The translations under genes and the position numbers were made by a program. A stretch of DNA of 64,000 bases from Pseudomonas viridiflava (GTDB lineage Bacteria; Pseudomonadota; Gammaproteobacteria; Pseudomonadales; Pseudomonadaceae), in the NCBI RefSeq assembly GCF_900590885.1, contig NZ_UUON01000004.1:434001-498000 (forward strand), written 5' to 3'. The number at the start of each line of letters is the position of its first letter. Position 1 is the stretch's first letter. Below the pieces are notes generated by a model that saw nothing but the letters and a program-made list of their open reading frames with translations, did no database searches and had not been told where the DNA came from. This document shows, piece by piece, positions 9,738 through 18,161 of this stretch.

Positions 9738-10630
9738 AGATGGGTTTGCAGGGTAGCGGCCATCCAATCCATAAACACCCGGACCCGCAACGGCAAATGC
9801 CGCTGCCCCGCGTAGAGCAACGACACATCCAGCGCGGGCGCCTGAAAATCCGCCAGCACCGCCACCAACTCGCCGCTGGCCAGCAAGCTTCGAACCCCCG
9901 GCAGCGGCACCTGAGTGATACCGAAACCACCCAGGCACGCGGCCTGGTAGGCGTCGGTACTGTTGACCGTCACGCGCCCGGCCATTGCGACGTGATGCAC
10001 CTTGTTGCCTTGCAGGTATTCAAACCCGGAGGAGCGCGCACCCAACGGCCGCACGTAATGCACCAGTTGATGCTGCGCCAGGTCGGCGAGGGTCTGCGGC
10101 ACGCCATAACGTTGCAGGTACGCCGGGCTCGCGCAGTTGACCACCGGCATGCTGCAGACCTTGCGGGCCACCACGGTTTGGTCCGGCTGGGCGCCGACGC
10201 GCAACACACAATCAAAGCCTTCGGCGATCAGATCCACCTGGCGGTCCGAGCTGCTGATTTCCATCTCGATCAGCGGGTGGCGCGCCATGAACGCCGGCAG
10301 GTGCGGCAGGACCATGCCGCGCGCCATCACGTTGGGCATGTCCACCCGAATACGCCCGGCCAATTGGGTTTCATCCTGGCGGAACAAGCCTTCGAGTTCC
10401 TCCATGTGCGCCAGCAAATCCTTGCTGCGCTCATATAAAACCCGGCCGTCCTGGGTCGCCTGCACCTTGCGCGTGGTGCGCTGCAACAGGCGCGCGCCCA
10501 GCAACTCCTCCAGCGCCTGCACGTGCTCGGATACGGTGGAGCGCGGCAGGCCCAGGCTCTCGCCGGCTTGGGTGAAACTCGACAATTCGGTGACGCGCAC
10601 GAAGGTGCGCAGCAGTTCAAGTTTGTTCAT
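9734..10630 (-). CDS. LysR-family regulator
   Basis: LysR-type regulator of 298 residues. The helix-turn-helix is in residues 1-60 (LELLRTFVRVTELSSFTQAG, then LPRSTVSEHVQALEELLG). The C-terminal effector domain has the pattern of the large subgroup that controls divergent oxidoreductases (IRVDMPNVMARGMVLPHLPAF). It is transcribed away from an SDR gene that starts at 10739, and an inverted pair TCCGGCCA/TGGCCGGA lies between them. It probably controls that gene. Its stop codon overlaps the stop of the LysR gene ending at 9737. Confidence 0.9.
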   Translation of the reverse strand: MNKLELLRTFVRVTELSSFTQAGESLGLPRSTVSEHVQALEELLGARLLQRTTRKVQATQDGRVLYERSKDLLAHMEELEGLFRQDETQLAGRIRVDMPNVMARGMVLPHLPAFMARHPLIEMEISSSDRQVDLIAEGFDCVLRVGAQPDQTVVARKVCSMPVVNCASPAYLQRYGVPQTLADLAQHQLVHYVRPLGARSSGFEYLQGNKVHHVAMAGRVTVNSTDAYQAACLGGFGITQVPLPGVRSLLASGELVAVLADFQAPALDVSLLYAGQRHLPLRVRVFMDWMAATLQTHL

Positions 10631-10646
10631 GGGATTGTTCGCCTTA

Positions 10647-10694
10647 TCCGGCCAGTGATTCCGCTTTCACTGTGTTTATCACGTTATGGCCGGA
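10647..10694. promoter_or_regulatory. Inverted repeat between LysR and SDR genes
   Basis: TCCGGCCA at 10647-10654 and TGGCCGGA at 10687-10694 form a perfect eight-base inverted pair separated by 32 bases, in the divergent promoter region. Two spaced half-sites would suit a LysR tetramer. No binding data are available. Confidence 0.3.
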
Positions 10695-10738
10695 CAAATA
10701 CACTCAGTCCCACGATCACATCAGAAGAGGACTGCCCC

Positions 10739-11497
10739 ATGACCCGTAAAATCGCACTCATTACCGGCGCCAGCCGTGGCCTGGGTAAAAGCGCTGCGCT
10801 ACACCTGGCGGCACAGGGCGTCGACATCATCGGCACCTACCACAGCAAGGCCGACGAGGCGCAGGCCGTTGTCGCACAGATCGAACAACTGGGCGGCCGC
10901 GCCGCGATGCTCAAGCTGGACGTAAGCCAGAGTGCGACCTTCAGCGATTTCGTCGGCGAAGTGGCCGGCGTACTCAAGGATGTATTCGCACAGGATCAGT
11001 TGGATTTTCTGGTCAACAACGCCGGCATCGGCGTGCATGCAAGCTTTGCCGAGACCACCGAAGCGCAGTTCGACCAACTGGTGGCGATCCAATTCAAGGG
11101 GCCATTCTTCCTGACCCAGCAGCTGCTGCCGCTGATCCGCGACGGCGGGCGCATCCTCAATATTTCCAGCGGCCTGGCGCGTTTCAGCCTGCCTGGCTAC
11201 GCCGCCTATGCCGCGATTAAAGGCGCGATGGAAGTGCTGACCCGCTACCAGGCCAAGGAGCTGGGTGGGCGCGGCATCAGCGTCAACATCCTCGCCCCCG
11301 GCGCGATTGAAACCGACTTCGGCGGCGGCGCCGTGCGCGACAATGCCAACCTCAACGCCATGGTCGCCAACAACACCGCCCTGGGCCGGGCCGGCTTACC
11401 GGACGATATCGGCGGCGCGATTGCGGCGTTGCTGGCCGACGGCAGCCACTGGATCACCGGGCAGCGCATCGAGGCCTCGGGCGGCATGTTTCTGTAG
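10739..11497 (+). CDS. SDR-family NAD(P)-dependent oxidoreductase
   Basis: Short-chain dehydrogenase/reductase of 252 residues with a classical Rossmann fold. The cofactor motif TGASRGLGKS is at residues 9-18, followed by LVNNAGIG, and the catalytic pair is YAAYAAIKG (Tyr-x3-Lys) preceded by the Ser in NISSGLARF. The C-terminus IEASGGMFL is family-like. The ATG at 10739 follows GAAGAGGACTGCCCC. The substrate cannot be read. The divergent LysR gene is the likely regulator. The last 102 bases lie antisense to the convergent PACE transporter gene. Confidence 0.9.
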   Translation: MTRKIALITGASRGLGKSAALHLAAQGVDIIGTYHSKADEAQAVVAQIEQLGGRAAMLKLDVSQSATFSDFVGEVAGVLKDVFAQDQLDFLVNNAGIGVHASFAETTEAQFDQLVAIQFKGPFFLTQQLLPLIRDGGRILNISSGLARFSLPGYAAYAAIKGAMEVLTRYQAKELGGRGISVNILAPGAIETDFGGGAVRDNANLNAMVANNTALGRAGLPDDIGGAIAALLADGSHWITGQRIEASGGMFL

Positions 11498-11908
11498 GAA
11501 CCTGGCGCGCAACACGTCATACCCCCAGTGATACACATAGGTGTACGGCAGGAAAAACAGCAGTACACCGATGTCGAGCATGAACGCCTGCAGCAGGCTG
11601 ATGTTGAGCCATGCCGCAATCAGTGGCACGGCGACAATAATCAGCCCGCCTTCGAACATCAGCGCATGCAGCACCCGGGTCCACGCGCCACCGGACAGCT
11701 GCAGGCGAATTTTGAGACGGTCGAACAGGCTGTTGAAAATGATGTTCCAGGTCAACGCCAACAGGCTGAGCCCCAAGGTCACCGCGCCCATTTCCAGGGC
11801 CGGGCGACCGGTGATCCAGACCAGCAGCGGTGTGCAGATCAGTAGCGCCAGGCCTTCAAAGCCCAGGGCCTGGCAAACGCGTTCAGTAATCGACTTGGTA
11901 GGGTTCAT
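11396..11908 (-). CDS. PACE-family efflux transporter
   Basis: Small inner-membrane protein with four predicted helices made of two tandem bacterial transmembrane pair domains. The hallmarks are RVCQALGFEGLALLICTP, MGAVTLGLSLLALTWNIIFN and RVLHALMFEGG, ending at YTYVYHWGYDVLRARF. PACE proteins such as AceI export biocides (for example chlorhexidine) and probably polyamines. The usual length is about 140-150 residues. This one is 170, because about 30 C-terminal residues read through into the antisense strand of the SDR gene. A LysR regulator is divergent at 11997, the same layout as aceI/aceR. Confidence 0.88.
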   Translation of the reverse strand: MNPTKSITERVCQALGFEGLALLICTPLLVWITGRPALEMGAVTLGLSLLALTWNIIFNSLFDRLKIRLQLSGGAWTRVLHALMFEGGLIIVAVPLIAAWLNISLLQAFMLDIGVLLFFLPYTYVYHWGYDVLRARFLQKHAARGLDALPGDPVAAVGQQRRNRAADIVR

Positions 11909-11927
11909 GACCCGGCTCCGTGAGTGA

Positions 11928-11981
11928 CGATGGTTGCCATCATTACCCTTGGGGCCGATACTTCATAACCAATAACCATCG
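11928..11981. promoter_or_regulatory. Inverted repeat in the PACE/LysR divergent promoter
   Basis: CGATGGTT at 11928-11935 is repeated inverted as AACCATCG at 11974-11981, with a further TAACC direct repeat (CATAACCAATAACC). The 88-base region serves both genes. It is a plausible LysR operator by position only. Confidence 0.3.
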
Positions 11982-11996
11982 ATCAAGGCGATAGTC

Positions 11997-12851
11997 ATGG
12001 CATCTCACGAAGTGCTGCTGGCATTTGTCCAGGCGGCTACCGAGGGCTCGTTTTCAGCAGCGGCGCGCAAGCTGGGCAAGAGCCAGTCCACCGTCAGCGC
12101 GGCCGTGGCGAGCCTGGAGATTGACCTTGATGTGGTGCTGTTCGACCGCAGCAGCCGCAAGCCGACGCTCACTCCGGCCGGCCATGTGTTGCTGCAACGC
12201 GCCGAGCAGGTGCTGGAAGCCAGCAGCCGCCTGGAGTTGGCGGCGAGCCAGTTGGCCCAGGGGTTGGAGGCGAAAGTCAGTATCGCCATGTCCGATACCT
12301 ACCAGTCGGAGCGCTTCGAACTGGCGCTCAAAGCCTTTGAGCAACGCTACCCGGACCTGGAGCTGGAATGGTTGATCGCCGAGTGTGAAGACTTGATCGC
12401 CCTGGTGCAAAGCGGCCGCGCGCAGATGGCGTTTATCGAAGCCCAGGATGTTTACCCGCCGGACCTCAGCCGGGCGCCGGTGGAGGAACGCGCGGAAATC
12501 GCGCTGTTCGTCGCCCCAAGCCATCCCCTGGCGCAGCTTAAACACATCGACCAGCAGGCCTTGCAGCAACACCGCGAGCTGCGCCTGGCGAGCGTCATCA
12601 ACCCGAACGAAACGCGCCCCACCGGCCGTGTGTGGTCGGCGCCTAGTTTCCTGATGCTGATGGAAATGGCCCAGCTCGGTTTCGGCTGGGCGGCACTGCC
12701 GCGCTGGCTGGTGGAACGCTTTGGCAATGCCGGGCTGGTTGAACTCAGCGTGCGCAGCTGGCCGCGCTCGGTGGCGGTGGATGCGCTGTGGTCGCGCCAG
12801 CACCCGCCAGGGCCGGCGGGGAGCTGGATGTTGAAGCAGATGCTCGAGTGA
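11997..12851 (+). CDS. LysR-family regulator, likely of the PACE gene
   Basis: LysR-type regulator of 284 residues. The DNA-binding part reads HEVLLAFVQAATEGSFSAAA and SQSTVSAAVASLEIDLDVVL, with an effector domain from about residue 88 (KVSIAMSDTYQSERFELALK). It is divergent from the PACE efflux gene, which suggests an AceR-like activator role. It ends 21 bases before the convergent sigma factor gene, without an obvious terminator between them. Confidence 0.88.
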   Translation: MASHEVLLAFVQAATEGSFSAAARKLGKSQSTVSAAVASLEIDLDVVLFDRSSRKPTLTPAGHVLLQRAEQVLEASSRLELAASQLAQGLEAKVSIAMSDTYQSERFELALKAFEQRYPDLELEWLIAECEDLIALVQSGRAQMAFIEAQDVYPPDLSRAPVEERAEIALFVAPSHPLAQLKHIDQQALQQHRELRLASVINPNETRPTGRVWSAPSFLMLMEMAQLGFGWAALPRWLVERFGNAGLVELSVRSWPRSVAVDALWSRQHPPGPAGSWMLKQMLE

Positions 12852-12872
12852 GCCCGCCGAGGCAATGCAAAA

Positions 12873-14096
12873 CTAAAATGTGGGGAGGTTTAGTTGGGCC
12901 AGGCGGTTCTCGAGGAAGCGTTTTTCCGGGGTTTGCTGGGTCAGCGACAGGGCTTTTTCGTACGCCTCACAGGCTTCGGCTACCCGCCCCAACTGCCGGC
13001 AAAACTCGCCCCGCGCCGAATGCGCCAAGTGGTAGTCCAGCAGCTCGCCCCGCGCCAGAATGCCCTCGACCTGCTGCAAGCCTGCCAAGGGGCCATCGCG
13101 CATGGCAACCGCCACGGCGCGGTTCAACTCGATCACCGGCGACGGCACGTGCCTGAGCAACACATCGTAAAGCCCGACGATCTGCGGCCAATCCGTTTCC
13201 CCCGCGTTGGGCGCTTCGGCGTGTACCGCCGCAATTGCCGCTTGCAGGCAATAGGCACCAAAACGCCCGGTGGTCAGGGCCCGCTCCACCAGCGCGCAGC
13301 CTTCAACAATCAAAGACGCATCCCACAGCGAGCGGTCCTGTTCATCCAACAGCACCAGTTCGCCGCCCGCCGAGGTACGCGCCGCGCGACGCGCCTCATG
13401 CAACAGCATCAGCGCCAGCAACCCCAGCACTTCCGGCTCCGGCAGCAGCTCCAGCAGTAAACGGCCGAGGCGGATGGCTTCACGGGTCAAGTCATCGCGC
13501 GTGAGGTCGGCGCCCGTGGACGCCGAATAGCCCTCGTTGAACACCAGGTAAACCACGCGCAACACACTGTCCAGGCGCTCGGGCAGCTCGGCCAGGGACG
13601 GCACCTGATACGGGATTTTCGCCTCGCGGATCTTGCCCTTGGCGCGCACGATGCGTTGGGCGATGGTGGTGGGCGTGGTCAGAAATGCGCGGGCGATTTC
13701 CTCGGTGGTGAGGTCGCAGATCTCACGCAAGGTCAGCGCCGCCTGGGCATCGGGCGCCAGCGCCGGGTGGCAGCAGGTGAAGATCAGGCGCAGGCGGTCG
13801 TCTTCCACGTCTTCGTCACTCCACTCCATCGCTTCCAGCGCCTCGGCCTGGGCCTGCAACAACGGGGTAAACCGCGCCTGGCGACGCAGGCGGTCGATGG
13901 CCTTGAAGCGGCCGGTGGACACCAGCCACGCCCGAGGATTGTTCGGCACGCCGTCCTGCGGCCAGCGCTCAAGCGCAACGAAAAAAGCGTCGTGCAAGGC
14001 CTCTTCCGCCAGCTCGAAGTCACCCAGCAGGCGAATCAACGTGGCGAGCACCCGTCGCGATTCGCTGCGATAAATGACCTCGACCGCTGGCCTCAA
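12873..14096 (-). CDS. ECF42-type RNA polymerase sigma factor
   Basis: Extracytoplasmic-function sigma factor of 407 residues, far longer than ordinary ECF factors because of a C-terminal helical extension with DUF6596 character. Region 2 is LLGDFELAEEALHDAFFVAL and region 4 is DLTTEEIARAFLTTPTTIAQ. The extension starts near VVYLVFNEGYSAS. No ATG is suitable. The likely start is TTG at 14096, whose bases overlap the TGA of the upstream SRPBCC gene, so translation is probably coupled. Family knowledge: ECF42 factors lack an anti-sigma factor and are co-transcribed with YCII/DGPF-domain proteins, as here. It is the last gene of a four-gene operon. Confidence 0.88.
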   Translation of the reverse strand: MRPAVEVIYRSESRRVLATLIRLLGDFELAEEALHDAFFVALERWPQDGVPNNPRAWLVSTGRFKAIDRLRRQARFTPLLQAQAEALEAMEWSDEDVEDDRLRLIFTCCHPALAPDAQAALTLREICDLTTEEIARAFLTTPTTIAQRIVRAKGKIREAKIPYQVPSLAELPERLDSVLRVVYLVFNEGYSASTGADLTRDDLTREAIRLGRLLLELLPEPEVLGLLALMLLHEARRAARTSAGGELVLLDEQDRSLWDASLIVEGCALVERALTTGRFGAYCLQAAIAAVHAEAPNAGETDWPQIVGLYDVLLRHVPSPVIELNRAVAVAMRDGPLAGLQQVEGILARGELLDYHLAHSARGEFCRQLGRVAEACEAYEKALSLTQQTPEKRFLENRLAQLNLPTF

Positions 14097-14572
14097 TCGC
14101 GCATGCCTTCGGTCACCAGTGTCACCAGGCGGTCCAGGCTCTGGCCCCAGCCATCGTGAAAACCCATGGCTTCGTGGGCCTGTTTGTCTTCTGCGCTCCA
14201 GTGCATGGCGCGGGCGGTGTAGAGGGTCTTGTTGCCTTCGACTTCCTGCATGGTCACCTCGGCGGTCATGAACGGCTTGCCCGAGGGGATCCAGCCCGGC
14301 GTAAAGGCGTCGGTAAACACCAGCCGCCGTGGCGCGACGATTTCCAGGAACACTCCCTGAGTCGGGTATTCGGCGCCATCGGGTGCGCGCATCAGGGTGC
14401 GAAACAGGCCGCCGACCCACAGGTTCATTTCGCATTCGGGGGTGGTCATGCCGTGGGGCCCCCACCATTGTTGCAGCAGGGCGGGCTCGGTCCAGGCGCG
14501 AAATACTCGGCTGCGCGGCGCGTCGATCACGCGGCTGATGGACAGTTCAAATTCGGCAGGTTGCGTAGACAT
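14093..14572 (-). CDS. SRPBCC (AHSA1-like) protein
   Basis: START-like fold protein of 159 residues of the AHSA1 subfamily. The N-terminal hallmark is VIDAPRSRVFRAWTEPALLQ followed by WWGPHGMTTPECEMN. Such proteins have a hydrophobic cavity for small ligands, and the ligand here is unknown. It is third in the operon with an NTF2-like gene, a YCII gene and the ECF42 sigma gene. Its stop overlaps the proposed start of the sigma gene. The association with ECF42 is recurrent in bacteria, which suggests a shared stress or detoxification response (inference). Confidence 0.88.
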   Translation of the reverse strand: MSTQPAEFELSISRVIDAPRSRVFRAWTEPALLQQWWGPHGMTTPECEMNLWVGGLFRTLMRAPDGAEYPTQGVFLEIVAPRRLVFTDAFTPGWIPSGKPFMTAEVTMQEVEGNKTLYTARAMHWSAEDKQAHEAMGFHDGWGQSLDRLVTLVTEGMRD

Positions 14573-14606
14573 GGGGTAAACCTCCTGAGTTTTATGCTTG
14601 TTGTCT

Positions 14607-14951
14607 TCAGAGATTCAATTCGCGCACGGGGCGCACTTCCACACTGCCGACCCGGGCGGCCGGGATGCCACCGGCCACCTGGATCGCTTCGTTCAAGTCG
14701 CGGGCTTCGATCAGGTAGAACCCGGCAAGTTGCTCTTTGGTTTCGGCAAATGGCCCGTCGGTGATCGACAGCTTGCCATTGCGCATGCGCACGGTGGTGG
14801 CGGTGCTCACCGACTCCAGCGGCTCGGCGGCCAGCATGCGCCCGCTGGCCTGGACGGCCTGGGCATAGGCGAAGCACTCCGGGTCGGCCGGGCTGTCGGG
14901 CGAGCTGTGCAGCACCTGCTCGTTGCTGTAGATCAGGCACAGGTATTTCAT
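14607..14951 (-). CDS. YciI/DGPF-domain protein
   Basis: Protein of 114 residues with the YCII fold. The defining motif DGPFAETKEQLAGFYLIEA is seen at about residues 65-83. These proteins form ferredoxin-like dimers with a conserved His/Asp pocket and are the characteristic partner of ECF42 sigma factors, where a sensing role has been suggested. The catalytic activity is unknown. It is 34 bases upstream of the SRPBCC gene and 42 bases downstream of the NTF2-like gene. Confidence 0.9.
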   Translation of the reverse strand: MKYLCLIYSNEQVLHSSPDSPADPECFAYAQAVQASGRMLAAEPLESVSTATTVRMRNGKLSITDGPFAETKEQLAGFYLIEARDLNEAIQVAGGIPAARVGSVEVRPVRELNL

Positions 14952-14993
14952 GGCGCTCTCCGTTTTCGGACTACTGACTATAGTTCGCGGCGG

Positions 14994-15413
14994 TCAAGGT
15001 TTCAGGTCGAACAGACCAGCGCCGGTTTCCATGTCAAAGGGCGCCGACCAATGCTCATGCACCACTTTCCATTGGCCGTCGATGCGCTGGTAACCGGCGG
15101 TGACGCGCATCCAGCAGGTCTTGAGTACGCCGTCCGGCCCGGTGCCACCGCAATGGGCCAGCCAGTGGGCAAAAGCGCTGTTTTCTCCGGCGACGATATG
15201 CAGCTCATGGAAATCAAACACGCCGGGGCCGGGGCAGAACTCCATGCACGCCTGCCAGTGCGCCTGGTAGGCGGCCTTGCCTTTGAATTGCAGAGCGTTA
15301 ACGGCGTCGAACGCGACGATATCGTCGGCGTAAAAGCTGACAATCTTCGCGACATCCTTGGCGCTGACGGCGTGCTTCCATTGCTCGATCAGGGTATTGA
15401 TGGCGGTGCTCAT
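14994..15413 (-). CDS. NTF2-like (SnoaL/YybH-type) protein
   Basis: Protein of 139 residues with an NTF2-like cone fold, from the family covering SnoaL-like and ketosteroid-isomerase-like proteins. The pattern AVSAKDVAKIVSFYADDIVA near the N-terminus and RIDGQWKVVHEHWSAPF near the C-terminus are typical. It is the first gene of the operon that ends with the ECF42 sigma gene. A sequence matching the ECF42 promoter pattern lies about 43 bases upstream. The substrate or partner is unknown. Confidence 0.82.
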   Translation of the reverse strand: MSTAINTLIEQWKHAVSAKDVAKIVSFYADDIVAFDAVNALQFKGKAAYQAHWQACMEFCPGPGVFDFHELHIVAGENSAFAHWLAHCGGTGPDGVLKTCWMRVTAGYQRIDGQWKVVHEHWSAPFDMETGAGLFDLKP

Positions 15414-15455
15414 GGTGATACTCCTTCGGGTTGAAAAACACGGAAGACACCCTTA

Positions 15456-15482
15456 GTCGAATGTCCCTCAAGCAAATCGACA
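15456..15482 (-). promoter_or_regulatory. Candidate ECF42-dependent promoter
   Basis: On the minus strand TGTCGA is followed after 17 bases by CGAC, about 43 bases before the ATG of the NTF2-like gene. As I recall, ECF42 factors recognise TGTCGA at -35 and CGA or CGT with a following C at -10. This would make the operon, including the sigma gene, self-activated. Confidence 0.55.
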
Positions 15483-15560
15483 GCCGACTGAAAAATAATT
15501 TAGCCCCCGGCAAACCCGCTAGAATCCCCGCCTCTTTGTAGGAATTGGGATGCGCCCCCG

Positions 15561-16055
15561 ATGGAAACCCGCCTCGTCCCCTATGAGACGCTGAGCCTTG
15601 TGCAAAAACAGCAGCTCGACACCCTGCACGTGCATCCCGAGCAACTGGCGTATTCCGGGGATATCTACTGCGCGCTGAACAGCCTGCTGGTGAACCCCAG
15701 CCCCAACGCGATCAAGGGTTTTGCGCTACTGGCCGACGAGATGCCGGTTGCGTTCCTGCTGCTAAAACGCCCGCCGTGCCTGCCCCATTGGGCGGATGAG
15801 CACAGCGCCACGTTGCATGCCTTGCAGGTGGATCGCCAGCAGCAGGGGCGCGGGTTTGGCAAGGCGTGCTTGCTGGCGCTGCCGGCGGTGGCGCTGCAGG
15901 CGTGGCCAGAAATCCAAGGGCTGGAGTTGTCGGTGGACGCGGACAATGTGGCGGCGATGGGGCTTTATCTGTCGGCTGGGTGGGTGGACAGCGGGGAGGC
16001 GTATAAGGGGCGGATTGGGTATGAGCGCAGATTGCGGCTCGCACTAGGCGAGTGA
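15561..16055 (+). CDS. GNAT-family N-acetyltransferase
   Basis: Acetyl-CoA-dependent N-acetyltransferase of 164 residues. The acetyl-CoA-binding motif A is LQVDRQQQGRGFGKACLLAL (Gln-x-x-Gly-x-Gly type), followed by LELSVDADNVAAMGLYLSAG, the usual motif B. The substrate is unknown. It stands alone, with a possible promoter in the AT-rich stretch near 15495-15510, and ends before a REP-like hairpin shared with a convergent gene. Confidence 0.85.
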   Translation: METRLVPYETLSLVQKQQLDTLHVHPEQLAYSGDIYCALNSLLVNPSPNAIKGFALLADEMPVAFLLLKRPPCLPHWADEHSATLHALQVDRQQQGRGFGKACLLALPAVALQAWPEIQGLELSVDADNVAAMGLYLSAGWVDSGEAYKGRIGYERRLRLALGE

Positions 16056-16068
16056 GCGAAGCCTCCCC

Positions 16069-16098
16069 TGTGGCGAGCAGGCACGCCCGTTCGCCACA
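16069..16098. repeat. REP-like hairpin, second family
   Basis: TGTGGCGA and TCGCCACA form an eight-base stem around a loop holding GGC/GCC. This is the other common fluorescent-pseudomonad REP style (TGTGGCGAGC...). It lies between two convergent genes and could act as a terminator for either. Confidence 0.75.
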
Positions 16099-16122
16099 AA
16101 AAGCCTGGGTGTACCAGGTCTG

Positions 16123-16605
16123 TCAGCCCTTCTCACCCACCGGCAGCCAGATCTCCACCGACCCCGTGCCCTTGCGCGCATCAAAATCGGCGCTGTAACG
16201 CTCGAAATCCGCGCCCATCACCTTGTAGCCCGAGTGCGGCAACCATTCGAACATGATGCGCTCGTAGGTCTGCTCCAGCGCCTGCACCGGGCCGTAATGC
16301 GCGAACACGGCGTAGTTGAGCGGTGGAATCTCGATGAACTCGAAGTTGCCGGGTACATCACCCTTGGACGGGACTTCGACACCGGCCATGTAGTCGAACT
16401 CGCCGTGATGGGGGTTATGGCAAACGCCATAGGTCACGCCACCGACGCGCTTCTTGATGTCCTTGCTGCAGGTGTCGAACAACTCCCACAGTTTGGGAAT
16501 ATCGCCGACAGTGGCCTTGGAATAACGCCCTTGTACGCCGGCGATCACCAGCGCCTTGCCTGCTTCCATGCGTGGCTCTAACGGTTGTTTTGTCTGCTGA
16601 TCCAT
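16123..16605 (-). CDS. GyrI-like effector-binding domain protein
   Basis: Protein of 160 residues with the GyrI-like/AraC effector-binding fold but no DNA-binding domain. The typical stretches are [40 protein letters not shown] and [20 protein letters not shown]. Stand-alone members bind or hydrolyse small hydrophobic or cationic compounds. The exact ligand is unknown. The ATG at 16605 is chosen because AAGGAGACTGTTCGT precedes it. A longer frame upstream has no ribosome site. It is divergent from alaC. Confidence 0.82.
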   Translation of the reverse strand: MDQQTKQPLEPRMEAGKALVIAGVQGRYSKATVGDIPKLWELFDTCSKDIKKRVGGVTYGVCHNPHHGEFDYMAGVEVPSKGDVPGNFEFIEIPPLNYAVFAHYGPVQALEQTYERIMFEWLPHSGYKVMGADFERYSADFDARKGTGSVEIWLPVGEKG

Positions 16606-16800
16606 ACGAACAGTCTCCTTCTTATAGGGAACAAACCCGCATCGAGTATAGGGGCATATCCGCGCAGTACTCCACGTGGAAAATTTTCCTACGCATCTGG
16701 ACAACTGGCCATCATCGACCGTATTGTCTGCCCCGCAGGCCACCGCAGTGGCCGACGTCGCTCGGACGGTTCCGGGCGCTTACGTACTCTCGAGGCAACA

Positions 16801-18012
16801 ATGGCAGACCAAGGTTCGCCGCGCCGCTTTGCGCGCATAGATCGACTCCCCCCGTATGTTTTCAATATCACTGCCGAGCTGAAGATGGCTGCGCGTCGGC
16901 GCGGCGAAGACATCATCGACTTGAGCATGGGTAACCCCGACGGCGCCACGCCTCCCCACATCGTGGAGAAAATGGTCACCGTCGCACAGCGTGAAGACAC
17001 CCACGGCTACTCCACTTCCAAAGGCATCCCACGCCTGCGCCGGGCGATTTCGCGCTGGTACAAGGACCGCTATGAAGTGGACATCGACCCCGAGTCGGAA
17101 GCCATCGTCACCATCGGTTCCAAGGAAGGCCTGGCGCACTTGATGCTGGCCACCCTGGACCAGGGCGACACCGTGCTGGTGCCGAACCCGAGCTACCCGA
17201 TCCACATCTACGGTGCCGTGATTGCCGGCGCCCAGGTGCGCTCGGTGCCGCTGATTCCCGGCGTGGACTTTTTCGCCGAGCTGGAACGCGCGATTCGCGG
17301 TTCGATCCCCAAGCCGAAGATGATGATCCTCGGCTTCCCATCCAACCCCACCGCGCAGTGCGTGGAGCTGGATTTCTTCGAACGGGTGATCGCGCTGGCC
17401 AAGCAGTACGACGTGCTGGTGGTGCATGACCTGGCCTACGCCGACATCGTCTACGACGGCTGGAAAGCCCCGTCGATCATGCAGGTGCCGGGCGCCAAGG
17501 ACATTGCGGTGGAGTTTTTCACCCTGTCCAAGAGCTACAACATGGCCGGCTGGCGCATCGGTTTCATGGTCGGTAACCCGGAACTGGTCAACGCCCTGGC
17601 GCGCATCAAGAGCTACCACGACTACGGCACCTTCACCCCGCTGCAAGTGGCGGCGATTGCCGCGCTGGAAGGCGACCAACAGTGCGTGAAAGACATCGCC
17701 GAACAGTACCGCCAGCGCCGCAATGTGCTGGTCAAGGGCCTGCATGAGTTGGGCTGGATGGTCGAGAACCCGAAGGCGTCGATGTATGTGTGGGCCAAGA
17801 TTCCCGAGCAGTACGCGGCCATGGGCTCGCTGGAGTTTGCCAAGAAGCTGCTGCTGGAAGCCAAGGTGTGTGTGTCGCCGGGGATCGGCTTTGGCGAGTA
17901 TGGGGACGATCACGTGCGCTTTGCGCTGATCGAGAACCAGGACCGGATTCGCCAGGCGGTGCGCGGGATTCGCGGGATGTTCAGGGCGGATGGGCTGGTG
18001 CAGAAAGCTTAA
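16801..18012 (+). CDS. alaC: Alanine aminotransferase AlaC (class I/II)
   Basis: PLP-dependent aminotransferase of 403 residues, interconverting pyruvate/glutamate and alanine/2-oxoglutarate. It is close in pattern to AlaC (YfdZ) proteins: [20 protein letters not shown] and [19 protein letters not shown] at the N-terminus, [14 protein letters not shown] in the middle. The PLP lysine is K244 in [17 protein letters not shown]. The frame is open upstream to 16585, but the ATG at 16801 follows GAGG and gives the family N-terminus. It is a single gene, divergent from the GyrI-like gene and ending before a REPIN. Confidence 0.9.
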   Translation: MADQGSPRRFARIDRLPPYVFNITAELKMAARRRGEDIIDLSMGNPDGATPPHIVEKMVTVAQREDTHGYSTSKGIPRLRRAISRWYKDRYEVDIDPESEAIVTIGSKEGLAHLMLATLDQGDTVLVPNPSYPIHIYGAVIAGAQVRSVPLIPGVDFFAELERAIRGSIPKPKMMILGFPSNPTAQCVELDFFERVIALAKQYDVLVVHDLAYADIVYDGWKAPSIMQVPGAKDIAVEFFTLSKSYNMAGWRIGFMVGNPELVNALARIKSYHDYGTFTPLQVAAIAALEGDQQCVKDIAEQYRQRRNVLVKGLHELGWMVENPKASMYVWAKIPEQYAAMGSLEFAKKLLLEAKVCVSPGIGFGEYGDDHVRFALIENQDRIRQAVRGIRGMFRADGLVQKA

Positions 18013-18031
18013 CTGTCTAAATGCGGTCAAA

Positions 18032-18126
18032 AATGTGGGAGGGGGCTTGCCCCCGATGGCAGAGTATCAGTCACCAGATGCAGTGACTGACACTCAGCTA
18101 TCGGGGGCAAGCCCCCTCCCACATTT
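18032..18126. repeat. REPIN between alaC and gntT
   Basis: Two inverted GTGGGAGGGGGCTTGCCCCC units face each other across a spacer containing GATGGCAGAG and CAGCTATC. It fills most of the convergent intergenic gap. Confidence 0.92.
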
Positions 18127-18161
18127 GATTGCATTCCAACATTTGTTATGCGGTGAACCTG

